This document shows, in pieces, positions 32,517 to 42,872 of a stretch of DNA of 64,000 bases. The position numbers and the translations under genes were made by a program. Source of the DNA: Ligula intestinalis. Taxonomy: Eukaryota > Platyhelminthes > Cestoda > Diphyllobothriidea > Diphyllobothriidae. Under the pieces are notes generated by a model, which was not told where the DNA came from, ran no database searches, and worked only from the letters and a program-made list of their open reading frames with translations. The stretch is from NCBI GenBank assembly GCA_036362985.1, contig JAYGXS010000004.1, positions 61,761,066 to 61,825,065 of the forward strand, written 5' to 3'. Position 1 is the stretch's first letter; every line of letters begins with the position of its first letter.

Positions 32517-33660
32517 GAGCCTAATTGTCACGTTATTATCACGCCAACACGCGTGAGGAAGTCATGTCAATAAACGATTCGGACGCGGACTGTCAAGCCA
32601 TCACCGCATCAACCATGAACCCAATCGAGGATCACGAGAGCTGCTAATTTTAGTATGCATGTGGTCGCGTAGCCGCTACGGACTGTAGCTACTGCGCAAC
32701 TTCTGCATTTATCGACCTTTTCTGCGGTTGTCTCAGATACTTGGCTCTAGCCAGAATCCAAAACGTCAGGCCGCAATTGCATCTTCCCCTTCTGAACTGC
32801 TTTTCTGAGCTCACCCCTTCGGTTATATCAGAAGAATGAATGTGCTTTCTCGCACACAAAGTACAGAATGTGGTTTTAGGAGTCATATCTTTATTTTACT
32901 GGCCATCGGTACCGCGGTACTAAGGCGCAGATCTCAGCACCAAAGTAGATTTAAGGTTGAAATGTAAAAAGTGCCGGCTGAATCTCCGCTCTTGTTTATT
33001 TATTCGGCTGCTGAGTGGTGGTTTGTTTGAAAGTTTTTACCATTTTGAGCTGATTAATTATGTTCTGTCAAAGTAATGGAACAGGGCCGGTCATCAAACG
33101 GTCTTGATTGCCTCATGTTGTACGAGTGACCAATTTTATCCGGTTTGGACCCCCGACAAAAACGATAATTTGGCAACGAGTGACAAAAAATTAAAATTCA
33201 TATATTTCATACAATAACAGAACAGGCGCGTCGGATAAAGTCTGGTTTCCGTTAGTTTACAGGTCCCGAAGAAAACTGAAAAATGCCTTACGGACAGACC
33301 AACTGAGACTGCTAGTGTTACCGACAGAGAAAAGGGAGACGGTGATGACCATTTGGGACTTATTTACCGTCGTCAGCTACGAGCAACCAAACATTTACAA
33401 AAAAGTCCTTTCATACAAAAACAGAATCGGCGCGTCAGATATAGTCCGGTTTCCGTTAATTTACCCATCTCGATGAATACTGAAAAAATCCATTACTGGC
33501 CAACTGAAACTGACAATATTGCCGACAAAAGCAAGAGAGACGGGGATGAAAATTTTTGCCTGATTGGCCTTTCTAAGTCAGTCATACACAACCTCAAAAG
33601 CGCGAGTTCTGTTATCAGAGTCTAACGGCTTAACCATTGAGCCACAAGCTCGTTGTCTTA
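32517..33660 (+). repeat. Composite repeat, copy 1: PLE tail + anonymous AT-rich segment + SINE
   Basis: Starts with a PLE C-terminal end and tail (gagagctgctaattttagta, tatgcatgtgg, aaaacgtcagg at 32761-32770). It continues with ctttattttactggccatcg (32887), a 400-bp anonymous segment and minus-strand SINE sequence ending at about 33655. The same order of parts recurs at 35660-37050. Inside, a unit of about 204 bp starting near 33216 is tandemly repeated from 33420. Confidence 0.83.
32731..32772 (+). ncRNA. Hammerhead-like motif (copy 3) in PLE tail
   Basis: ctcagatacttggctctagc, cagaatccaaaacgtcagg. The GGCTCT / AGAATCC stem is partly complementary. GAAA has become AAAA, so the core is damaged. 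Confidence 0.38.
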
Positions 33661-35530
33661 CTGGATAATATCTGGAGATGTTGATGAATCTTCAATCCTT
33701 ACGCTCACAAATGCGGCGGTAGGCCTCAGGGTGGCTCTGGTCGCGGCAGCTACCTGAGCGTTCTCTTGCCTGCGGTTGTTTTAACTTTGTCATTACAGAG
33801 GGCCTAGTTGGAGGAGGACGAGGAGGGGAAAGCGTGGTAGATGCGGCGCAAGTCTGCTACCAACGCGCATGGCACCGTCTTTGCACTACCTCACTGTGGA
33901 GCACGCAGTGAGTGCCATCGAAACTGATGGTTCAACTGTCACAGATGAACGTCAGTTACGTCGTTACAACATTGAACGATTCTCTCTCCTTTCCATCGCG
34001 ACGTCCTAAGGAACGAAAATTTATGGTTGCGCGTAAGTTGAGGATCGTCAGATCACTCTACTTCTACTGGAAATATGTCCGCACTCGCATACTGGCTAAT
34101 TAATATTGGTTGCGCAAAATCGTTTCATGCAGGGTCAGTGAACAACCAAGGTCAGCACCGGTGTCCACTTTTGTTTACTTCCTTCTAGTTTAGAGTTGAT
34201 CAGATAAGGGCGCAGTGTTAGTGCGCAGAACAGTGGTAAATGATCTGCGCAGCCTATGCAAGTATAGTTATGTCATCTGACCTCATTACTGCCAACGTTT
34301 AAGTGATTCGGGCACTTAGATTGCATGGGCATGGAGACTTTAAAAGTTGCATCCCGATCTGCGAATTTTCGGATTCCACGTTACTATGTAGCCATTAAAG
34401 TAACTCATAGCTTTTTCTCACTGTGCTGCGGCTTTTTTTATTGTATTCTGTTGTGAGAAATTGTCTCTGGCATCCATTTGTATCGAGGTTCGTTTGCGGC
34501 ATTCCGTCGTTCTTCATCATATTAATCTTATGCCAACTTAACTGGTATATATGGTCTGCCTCAAGTATTATCCACTAGATACAAATTATTCAACGTTTGA
34601 CATTTTTACGCGCTACGTTTTAGGGCTACATTTGTCGAGGGGTTACGGACTGCGTTTAGCTACGCGCACCGTGAGCCTCAAAAAGATCAGGCAACCAATA
34701 ATTTCTTCAGGAGAAGGTGAGTTTCAGAAGATCTCGGAGGCAACGCCGAGGTTACTGCTCTGATTTTTGTGATGTTCGTTCCAAGAGGTGTTATTTGCAC
34801 CGACCTTATTCAGCTCTATTTGCTGATTGACTTGGTTTTCACGAGGAAATAAGGCCAACTGGTCTCTCTTCATTGGTTAGTTGGCCACAGAATTCCCTTA
34901 ATATGAAGAGAAATCCTGACTGGCTGAATTGAGCAAGGTCACCTTGATTAAATGAGTAGGATTGCTGAGTATTTTAGTGCTGTTTTTTGCCGCCAGCGAA
35001 TCACGATCGACTTCAGCAGGCGGCATTATCAGGATTTACAGAGGCTACCCTTTGTTTCCCCTTCCTCCGCGAGGGAGTAAAAGGTGTTAATTTGCACTAG
35101 TATGTCACAGTTTTTGTGCAGTAGAAAAATGACCTAAATTAGCTGGAATGCTTGTTGAATTACCATCGCTATCCACACAGAGCCATCAGAGTTTGAGAAT
35201 TAAGACCGGGCACTCAGGAGCCTTGACAGCCTGCGCATAATGCCTCTGTTTGCACGCACCATTCCAATATGATTTCATGTTGACTGACTGGATCATGAAT
35301 CGCACAGAAAATTGCATCGGAGACCCCACCTTATTCTACGTTCTTAGAGCCACGTGCATTGATCAGACAACAGTCGGGGAGAACATCTAACCTAGTGCTT
35401 AAATTCTTCATTGACTTGTTTGGCTACCTTTGTGTAACTTCAGGGTAATGTGTCTATGATTAATGGGCCGACTAATTTATGTTCAGCGTTTAAACCGTAG
35501 GAAATGTTTCACGTTTTCTAGATGCCATCT
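33660..35530. other. Unassigned stretch
   Basis: No domain or convincing exon. A faint resemblance of 33660-33760 to 37050-37150 (gatgttgatgaatcttca / gatattgacactcgttt) suggests that the composite repeat extends slightly further. Confidence 0.35.
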
Positions 35531-35534
35531 GAAG

Positions 35535-35940
35535 CGCGAAATTCTTGCAAGAGGTGACAACTGCGTGAGGCACCATAGCTCTAGGCATTGACCTTACGCC
35601 CGCGGTACATCAGCAAGCGCAATGAATTTTCGTTCCCATATTTTGTACTTCGACTTTGCCTGAGAAGGGGAATCAGTCATGTGAGCCTAATTATCGCGTT
35701 ATTGTCACGCCAACATCCTACGCGCGTGAGAAAGACGTGGCAATTAACGATTGGGACACGTACTATCAAACCATCAACCACGAATCCATTCGATGCTCAA
35801 GAGAGCTGCTAATTTTAGTATGCATGTGGTCTCGTAGCCGCTACGGACTATAAATACTGCGCACTTTGGCCTTTTTCATCATTTTCTGTGGTTGTCTCTG
35901 ATGCTTGGTTCTAGCCAGAATGCACAACGTCAGAAAAATA
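35535..35940 (+). mobile_element. Penelope-like element E, C-terminal extension and tail
   Basis: The plus strand carries EILARGDNCV (35.55 kb), then YISKRNEFSFPYFVLRLCLR and RGISHVS, the equivalent of the C-terminal extension of PLEs B and D, then the tail gagagctgctaattttagta and a tctctgatgcttggttctag / acaacgtcag motif. A mariner-like MITE has inserted immediately after the tail core at 35941. Confidence 0.82.
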
Positions 35941-35942
35941 TA

Positions 35943-36337
35943 CAGGGTGTCCCAAAAAAATGTATACATATTTTATATAATTGTGAAATTGGTGTTTATC
36001 ATAATTTTAGCATTTCAGAAATATTAAAATATTTACAAATATCATTTTATTGCTTTTTCACTGGATGTTATCAGACTTACGTCCATTTTTTTCATGACAC
36101 TGCTGTAAACGCGAAGCATTGGAATCGCACACACCATGAAACAATCCTCTTGGTATTCGAGTGCATTCATGCCCAAGGGCTTCTCTCACTTCAGCTACAG
36201 TTGCAATAGTCAAAAGGCAATAAAAAACAATAAACTTATACCTGTAAATATCGTTTTCATTTTTGAAATAATAAAATTATACTAAACAGCAAGTCGACAA
36301 TTATTTAAAATGTGTAAACATTTTTTGGGACACCCTG
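35943..36337 (-). mobile_element. Mariner/Tc1-like non-autonomous element (MITE) with TA target duplication
   Basis: The terminal inverted repeats are cagggtgtcccaaaaaaatg at the left and, in reverse complement, cagggtgtcccaaaaaatgt at the right, bordered on both sides by TA. It is 395 bp long and sits inside the composite repeat. The minus strand retains what looks like a worn transposase C-terminus (VREALGHECTRIPRGLFHGV, then CHEKNGRKSDN), similar in layout to the end of mariner-type transposases: R-x-R-x-x-QC...NG. It would therefore be an internally deleted autonomous copy. Confidence 0.88.
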
Positions 36338-36904
36338 TATTTGTTGCTCCCACGATTGCATCTTCTCCTTTTTACCTGCTTCCCGGGATTTGCCTGTTCG
36401 ATTCAATCAGAAGCGGGAATGGCCCTTTTCGCACACAACGTATAGAAGGTGGTTTTAGGAGTAGTATCTTTATTTTACTGGCCATCGGTTCCAAGGTACT
36501 TTCGCGCAGATCACAGCAAAAAACGAGATTTGCAGTTGAAATGAAAAAAAAAACAATTGAATCGCCGCCTTATTCTTTTTAGCCGGCTGCTGAGTGGCGG
36601 TTTGTTTGAATGTTTTGTGCTGTTCATTTGTGAGCCGCTCATTGGTCGTATAGTGTCCGAGTAATGCAACAGTGTCGGTCGCCAAACGGTCTTCATTGCC
36701 TAATTTTATACGAGTAATCACTTCTATCTACTCTGGACCCCCATTAAAAACGATGATTTGGCAACGGACGATCAAAAATTTGAGAAAAAGATCGTTCATC
36801 CAATAACAGAACAGGAGCATCAGGTGAAGTCTGGTTTCCGTTAATTTACCTGTTCCCATGGAAAATGAAAAAAATTCTCCTACGGACAGGCCAACTGAGA
36901 CTGG

Positions 36905-37045
36905 CAGTATTGCCGACAAAGAAAAGAGAGACGGAGATGACCATTTTTGTTTTATTGGCCGTCATCAGCCAGTCATATACAATCTCAAAGGTGCGACCTT
37001 TTTGATCTGAGTCTAACGGCCTAACCATTGATCCGCGAGCTCGTT
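36905..37045 (-). repeat. SINE-like repeat inside composite repeat copy 2
   Basis: The plus strand shows attgccgacaaagaaaagag, gatgaccattttt, ggccgtcatcagccagtcat and gtctaacggcctaaccattg, i.e. body then tRNA-like head in reverse. The counterpart in copy 1 is at 33515-33655. Confidence 0.72.
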
Positions 37046-37352
37046 GTCTAACCGTTTTATACCTGGCGATATTGACACTCGTTTATGAACGTTCACTGTT
37101 CACACTCAAGTTCCTGTGCGGCTGCTGTCAGGGTCCGATAACTGAGACAACGGACACAGCGGGACCAATTTAGACTGCTTATAAACTAACCTGGATGCAA
37201 AAGTATCCACAAAGTTTCTTGCAGATAATGGCTTACGTTCTTTTTTAAGTTGGAGTCCTCTTGACTCCCAATTAACGAGAATTTCGTTTGCGTATCTGAT
37301 AGTTTGCAGGCAGCTCTCCTTAATTAAAAAAGGCCAATGTAGTTAATATATT

Positions 37353-37842
37353 GCACCTCATATAGTCCTAGTCCCAGCGTTTTGTCCTACGAAATCGGTG
37401 GTTAAAAGGGTGTTTACGGTAGGGAAATAGGAGAGAAAGTGAAGGAAATTAGTAGAAGTAAGTAGAAAGCGGAAAAGGGTAGTTGGATTCTTTTCCTGCG
37501 GCCGCTGAGACTAAGTTTTTCGCATGTTAGTTGAAGGTGTGCGTGGCTCTTTGCGCCCAATTTATGCTAAACTAATTCCAGAATGTTAAGTTGGACCTCA
37601 GGTAAATTGAACTACACGACCTCCTAACCACCATTTTAATTTTTAAGGACGTTCGAGAAACCTGCATTTTGATAATTGGGTTTTTCCGCAAAACGCTTAA
37701 GGATTATACAGATTAGGCTGCTAGACAAATATAAATTAACAAACTTTCCAAATACAATGAAATAAAAATGCACCACCCATAGAACCCCTATAACAACCGT
37801 TTTCTTCGAAAAAAATTCTGGAAATAGGGGTATATGGGGTGC
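37353..37842 (+). mobile_element. Long-TIR DNA element M1, copy 1 (non-autonomous)
   Basis: Imperfect TIRs of about 70 bp: left gcacctcatatagtcctagt, right (reverse complement) gcaccccatatacccctatt. They continue into related cg-ttttttcgaa / aaacggttgttata blocks. A second copy in the opposite orientation lies at 49662-50203 and shares both TIRs and interior (aagttg-acctcaggtaa, ttcgataat-gg-ttttt, tacaatgaaataaaaatgca). No transposase is visible. Confidence 0.78.
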
Positions 37843-38189
37843 ACTTATTTAACTTCTTTTGTTTAAAAAATATAGCCTAGGTTATAATAATGGGCTGCCC
37901 AAGCAGAACGTTAATCAGATCATATCTCATTTACACTGAGAGCCATCTAAACTGACCTCCACAGACCTTAACTATAGTCAGAAAGAGGTTATTTTTCACA
38001 TTGTCTATTTCACCTTTCCCGAGGGCCTGACCGAATTGGAACGAATGGAGATAAGCGTAGGTAGCTTCCTATAGTTGGCACCAATTATACGCTCACTTCT
38101 CTAAACCACTCAAACGGATTTTGCAGAGGCATATGAACAATTCCAATACAAGCGAACATGCGAGTCCTAGGGAGTGAGAAGAATGTGAC

Positions 38190-38369
38190 TCGATCGCTGG
38201 GAAAATACTTTTATTTGCCTGACGTTTCGACATCCGTCATGAACTCATCATCATCACAGACATCAGCAGAAAACTGCAGCTACCGTTTTCTGCTAATGCC
38301 TTTGATGATGATGAGTTCGTGATGGATGTCGAAACGTCAGGCGAATAAAAGTATTGTCCCAGCAATCCA
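38190..38369. repeat. Near-perfect 180-bp palindrome made of two PLE tails
   Basis: The left arm (38190-38274) and right arm (38285-38369) are about 90% reverse-complementary around a 10-nt centre (tgcagctacc). Each arm read outward contains tgatgatgatgagttc, ggatgtcgaaacgtcaggc and aataaaagtatt, the PLE tail signature seen at 27.5, 31.6 and 57.1 kb. No PLE coding sequence lies between the arms. Confidence 0.92.
38300..38343 (+). ncRNA. Hammerhead-like motif, right arm of the palindrome (mirrored at 38218-38260, minus)
   Basis: gcctttgatgatgatgagtt, cgtgatggatgtc, gaaacgtcaggc. The first GCCT can pair with AGGC after GUC as stem I, and TGATGA and GAAA are intact. Stem II is weak: one G-C pair plus a CAT/ATG-type pairing in the left-arm version. 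Confidence 0.48.
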
Positions 38370-38384
38370 GTCGTCTTCTTCGCA

Positions 38385-38550
38385 GATGGACATTGCCGAT
38401 AAGGACATGGGAAACTGAAATGGCTTTTTCGGCCTCGTTAGTTGTCATCAACCATTTACACTCAACTCTGTCTGGTGCAACACCCGAGGCTCAAACCCGC
38501 AATCTTTTGATTGGAAGTCCAATATTCTAAGCCACCGCGACAAGTGCTAG
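38385..38550 (-). repeat. SINE-like repeat, copy 6
   Basis: Plus strand: cattgccgataaggacatgg, aaatggc-tttt-cggcct, gttgtcatcaacc and cccgaggctcaaacccgcaa (B-box reverse) before ctaagccaccgcgac (A-box reverse). Lies directly beside the palindrome. Confidence 0.68.
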
Positions 38551-39840
38551 GTGCCCTTCCGTTTTTGTATTTTGCATACTCTAGTAGTCCGCTGCTTGTG
38601 TGTGCACTAGTCTTGATTTAGACTGTCTGGCCCATCGCCAGTCTAGCCCGGGACCGGCAGAAGCAATCACATTTCCAGATAGATTAGTGGATAAGCCACT
38701 GGGAACATCGTGGCAATTTATTTTCTGTCCGTTTCTTGAAGCTAGACTTCTAAGACTCAAAGGTATTACAAATGAGTAGGGTATAGCCAGGCTGTGCTTA
38801 ACTGGTGTGGTCAGACTTAAAAAGCAACCTTATCGCAAACATAACTAATGTCTAAATGCAAATGCAGTTTGATATTGAGTAAAGGTCTCCAACCCTGTTA
38901 TTTCGTTCCTAAAATCTCCCCATTCGCTCGCAAAATACCTTTACCGTTACATCCTGATTGCAGGTTGGAATAAGGTCATTGCGCATTGCTCTGAATTTGC
39001 GAGCTAGCATCCTCGTTAAGGATCATATGCCTGCGAGTAGTCAATGGCCAAGTCGGTATTTTTACGAATACAGTTTGTTATTCTCAAACTGAAAATTTCA
39101 TAATGATCTGGAGCATACTGGAAATCATATGGGGAACACGGGGAAAACCAAGGATGAATCAGATGCCTTGCAGCTTTTTCATGTAGTCGTAGAGAGTCGG
39201 CGGAACAAGCTTCTAGGTTTTAGGTCAGGGCATCGAGAGCACTCAGTGATTTTAGTGCAACTTAGGGACTTGTTTTATGCTCAAGTGAATTTACTCAATC
39301 GCCTTTTGTAGAATTTAATGATTCGCCTCAACGGTAACATGTCCATCAAGTTGAGAGATTTCTCCGCCAGACAGGTTTTTGTATACAGACCACAGAATGC
39401 AATTAAATTGGGACAATCCCCACAGGACTAGGGAAACTAATTAGCCAATGCAAATGCAGAGAATGCAGGTCCATTCTAAGGCACGTGACATGGTTTTACT
39501 GATTTCGTATAACTTTCTTAGAAGAAAAGTCAGTAGGACGGCCCTTAGAAGTCTTATTTGCTTTTGACTTATGATAATAACGTACTTTTTCATTTGCAAT
39601 ATCCCGAATTTCCCCATTTTCGTTGAATGCTGCCCATATAATGTCGAATTTCCATTCCCAATAAATTCCGCCAATATAAAGTCAAATTCCCATCAATATT
39701 AATTAGTTGCCTGAGCAATAGGAGTTTACATTGATGGAGCTGATTCGATTTAGATTATTAAAACAACCATAAGTTACTATGATTAAATATTCTTTGTTTA
39801 CTTTCAACACAATTACATATTTATATACCCTCGTTAACTA
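38550..39840. other. Unassigned stretch
   Basis: No domain, exon or strong repeat partner recognised. The short frames have no motif. Confidence 0.35.
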
Positions 39841-39849
39841 AGAATTTAG

Positions 39850-39923
39850 TGTAGTTGATCCAATTGTGAAAAAAACTCGCGTCCTCGGTGGTAGTTTTTT
39901 TCACAACTGGGTCAACTAAATTA
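39850..39923. repeat. Short hairpin element, about 26-bp arms
   Basis: tagttgatccaattgtgaaa(aaaact) is followed by a 14-nt loop and agttttttt-cacaactgggtcaacta. The arms match at about 24 of 26 positions. It could be a minimal MITE or a fold-back remnant. The sequence outside the arms is not symmetric beyond a few bases. Confidence 0.75.
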
Positions 39924-40848
39924 AGCACATGTGCCAAACCTCCTTAACAATAATCAAATGTTTAACCACCAATTCAGTAAGACAGTTTGGTGGGGGAAAT
40001 GGATATTTAGGCAGCCCTACAAGACAGTTTTGCCGAAAAGTTTATACAACAGCAATAAGGGCAGTCTTTTTGAGGCCTTAAAAGGAGTTTTTATTACAGA
40101 GTTTCCTTTTACCGGAGAAAAGCAGCGTTCATATAAACCCTGGAAAGCGACTCTAATTAACGAATCTAAAGATTTTTCTATGTGAAGTCTCGCTTGAGAA
40201 CAAACCACAGACAAACGCTAAGATGTTCTATGCATAGATTGTGAGTCTCTCGTTGATTAAATCACGATTGCCACCGGAACGCAAACGTGAGAGGAAGAAT
40301 AACGTGCGATGGATGCAAAACAGCTATTCTTCATTGGCATCCAAAGTTGTGTGTCAAAGTATCCAGTTTACACGCAACGGTGTGAGAACTGCCAAGTTTG
40401 TCTCCAATTCATAAATCACCGTACATTGATTTGGGCCATGGCAATAAACTTCTTCACGGCTTCTGTGGACACGTGTAAGTAATCAGATGGTTCGCTCAGG
40501 GTAAATAGTCGAGTTGGCTGCTATCTTGAAAAATTAAAGGTGGTTAATAGTTAAATACGAACTTTCGGGACCTATCCTGAAGGCTTCTTGCGTTCGAGCA
40601 CAGTTCGCCCTCCTAGAAATTAAAATTCGTTTTCAAATATATTTATGGGGGTAACCTCTTCTTCCGAAAGGGCGAACAACCGATATCTATCAAACCTTCA
40701 GAAACGTTTTCTAAAACTTTCGAATCCGGCACGGTAAGATTAAAAGGATTGCAGTCTTATGATCCTTATAATATTTAGTGTTTATCTCTACAGTTTTGGT
40801 AATTAAGGAAATCAGGGCAAGGTCCGTGGGGAGTATATATCAAATGCT
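39924..40848. other. Unassigned stretch
   Basis: An 84-codon plus frame (39931-40185) overlaps a minus frame and has no recognisable domain. Nothing supported. Confidence 0.35.
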
Positions 40849-41176
40849 AGTTACTGTATCGACAACAGAAGGATTCCCAAATAACATGAACTAGAAGTGC
40901 TTCAGTGTGCTAAAGTTTCCTTAAAGTAGCTGCCACAAGCGCCACGTACAAAGGGCAGTTGAGTCGGTTAAAAAATATGCTATTGTGAAGCCTTAACTGT
41001 CGTGATGACTGCTCTTGCACCTGCAACCAATCGAATGAAGCATAAGTATCGATTGACTGCAAGGTTACAAACTTATCAAGCGGCAAGTCAATCGATAGCG
41101 TTAGAAAGGCCGATAGTGCGTGGGATGGATACGTTGTCACATTTGAATTTAAATCATGGCAGACGAAGGCAGAATA
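40849..41176 (+). repeat. Dispersed repeat R4, copy 2
   Basis: Direct-orientation partner of 25138-25480. Conserves the inverted pair tatcgattgac (41047-41057) / gtcaatcgata (41087-41097) exactly, with a divergent spacer of about 29 bp in both. Confidence 0.75.
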
Positions 41177-41820
41177 AGTCAGCGCAGCTGCACTGGACAT
41201 CCTTAACCGTAAACATAATTTCATACCTACTCTTGCCCTTAAACCTAACACTAACAGTAATCCTGACCTTACCTTAATCTTAACCACCTCCTATTAACCT
41301 TGAATTGTACTACCATAGAGTTTCATAACCGCATGAACTATTTTATAACCCGCTCTCATCTTTGGCCAGCCTGTCATCTGTTGTCTCTTGGCAGGTCATT
41401 GCATAATTTCTACAGTCACAGCTAACTGTCAGCCTTTCCGTTCATCTAGGTTGTTATGACCCGCGCGTAGTACTTTTAATTAACACGAGATCTGAGCTAG
41501 CCCGGCTGTTGTCCTCCAGGTCCAGTACGAGGGAATAAGAGAAGTCAATCGGCTAGGAGGACAAGTGTATGTACACATAGCCAGTCACTACAGGTCACTT
41601 TCACAAAAGGCTGAGGGGTATTTATTCTGTTAGTTTGATGAGGGAGCGTTGGTGACGATGGACTAATCAGTCATGACAAAAAAATGATAGATACGGTGCG
41701 CGCCATCATTTCCGCGGCGTGACAAATGCCGTCCTCTGCTCTGACTCATCGTGGGAATTAACGCATTCCCAACATAGGTATGACATTTAGCTTCCTCAAT
41801 CAGACAGAGGAATATGGACC
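41176..41820. other. Unassigned stretch
   Basis: Begins with ccttaacc/cctaacac-like words (41205-41300). No gene recognised. Confidence 0.35.
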
Positions 41821-42290
41821 TTTGTCAAAGAGGTGGCCCCATGTGAAATTCCAACGGGTAGCTATTCTCTTGTCCGAGTTTTAACCCGTAATTTTCTAAT
41901 CGACCTAACTCTTAACCTGACCCTAACTCCTCCTTGCATTTAGCACAAAGCCGCCTGTCTCTCGGACACTTTTTCCCATATCCCGTCGGGGGAGCATGTA
42001 AGCAACGTCTATACTTTTTAGTATGACGGCCCTCTGAATATAGCCTAGCAATAGCTTTCTCCTCATGAAGCTTATAAGTTCATAGAGGATATTTATCTGA
42101 AGGTATATATATGAGTAAATTAGTACTGCATTTTTTATATTTTTGCTTTTTTTCTCCTGTTAATTTTGCTTGCGGTCAGAAGATGAGTGCAGAGATGTCC
42201 AGGACCCGAAAAGGTATTTAATCCCACCACCCTATAGAGATTAACTACCTGTACACAACTTATTGATCATCTGCCACAAACGTTCTCTCT
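41820..42290 (+). repeat. Dispersed repeat R5, copy 1 (inverted partner 47440-47905)
   Basis: Shares with the reverse complement of 47.44-47.90 kb: aggtggccccatg/aggggtggccccg, ctaactcttaacc-like stretch, catatcccgtcgggggagca, ttttgcttgcggtcagaaga, gcagagat-tc, and ccaccaccctatagagatta. About 470 bp in all. Confidence 0.75.
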
Positions 42291-42775
42291 TGGTTCGACC
42301 CGCAGCGGACCGTCGACGATCTGGGGGGATATATCTGCTTTCCGACCTTGTCGACAGACTCTGTAATCAGCAGGGGAGTATCAGACCGCACCTTCTGCAC
42401 TTCTGTGATGATCCCGGGGACCACTGCAAAGCTTCCTCCCGTTGGATTCTCCCCCTAGAGTGGAACATTTTTCTCCCAACCCCCCACCCCTCTCTCTTAT
42501 TATATTCTCTCCCCAAGTGCGACAGTTTTTTTCTCCAAAAAATCCCAAGGAGCTTTTTTACTGCCTGCTCTTTAAAAAAAACGATGTTCCACCTCATGGC
42601 TTAGGAAAATTGACCTCGCCAGCAAACCAAGATACCATTTTTCAGCTAACATGACACACATATACAAATAGGGAACTCTGAGGCAACCCACCTACATCTC
42701 CCTCAAATATGCTTATATTGATTCTCGCCGCAATATGGTGGACAAAATCCATTGCCTAGAGTTGAATAATACTAT
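42290..42775. other. Unassigned, T/C-rich stretch
   Basis: Pyrimidine-rich patches (42470-42590) create overlapping frames without motifs. Confidence 0.35.
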
Positions 42776-42872
42776 AATTCAGAAGATGAATTGGCGAACA
42801 TACGTTTGTTTTTGATAAATATCATCAGACCTTTACATTTATATGATAATTAAGTAAATAAACTATGCGGGT
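42776..42872 (-). repeat. Left inverted flank of PLE F (about 97 bp)
   Basis: The reverse complement matches 43840-43934: cccgcatagtttatttactt, aattatcatataaatgtaaa, gtctgatgat and caattcatcttctgaatt. It contains a CTGATGA box followed at short distance by an aaacgtatg segment, compatible with a worn hammerhead core. Confidence 0.87.

Larger units (their letters stand above)
31535..32531 (-). mobile_element. Penelope-like element D, C-terminal part, minus strand
   Basis: From 32531 downwards the minus strand encodes the end of a PLE RT, a GIY-YIG domain (32494-32072) and the C-terminal extension (32010-31721, VSRELFESSFSGPQSINKHS). A 3' tail follows at 31720-31535, with cgaaacgtcgggcaaataaa and cttattccagtgg. 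At 32517-32790 the opposite strand begins with another PLE C-terminal piece plus tail, so the element is again bracketed by oppositely oriented tails. Confidence 0.85.
35660..37050 (+). repeat. Composite repeat, copy 2 (interrupted by a MITE)
   Basis: Aligns with 32517-33660 in direct orientation once the 395-bp MITE at 35943-36337 is removed. Shared parts in order are the PLE C-terminus and tail, ttgcatcttctcctt, tttattttactggccatcgg, cggctgctgagtgg-ggtttg, caaacggtctt-attgcct, gattttgg/gatttggcaacg-, cagaacagg-gc-tcagg and a minus-strand SINE ending ctaaccattgatccgcgagc. The second SINE/tandem unit of copy 1 is single here. Confidence 0.85.
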
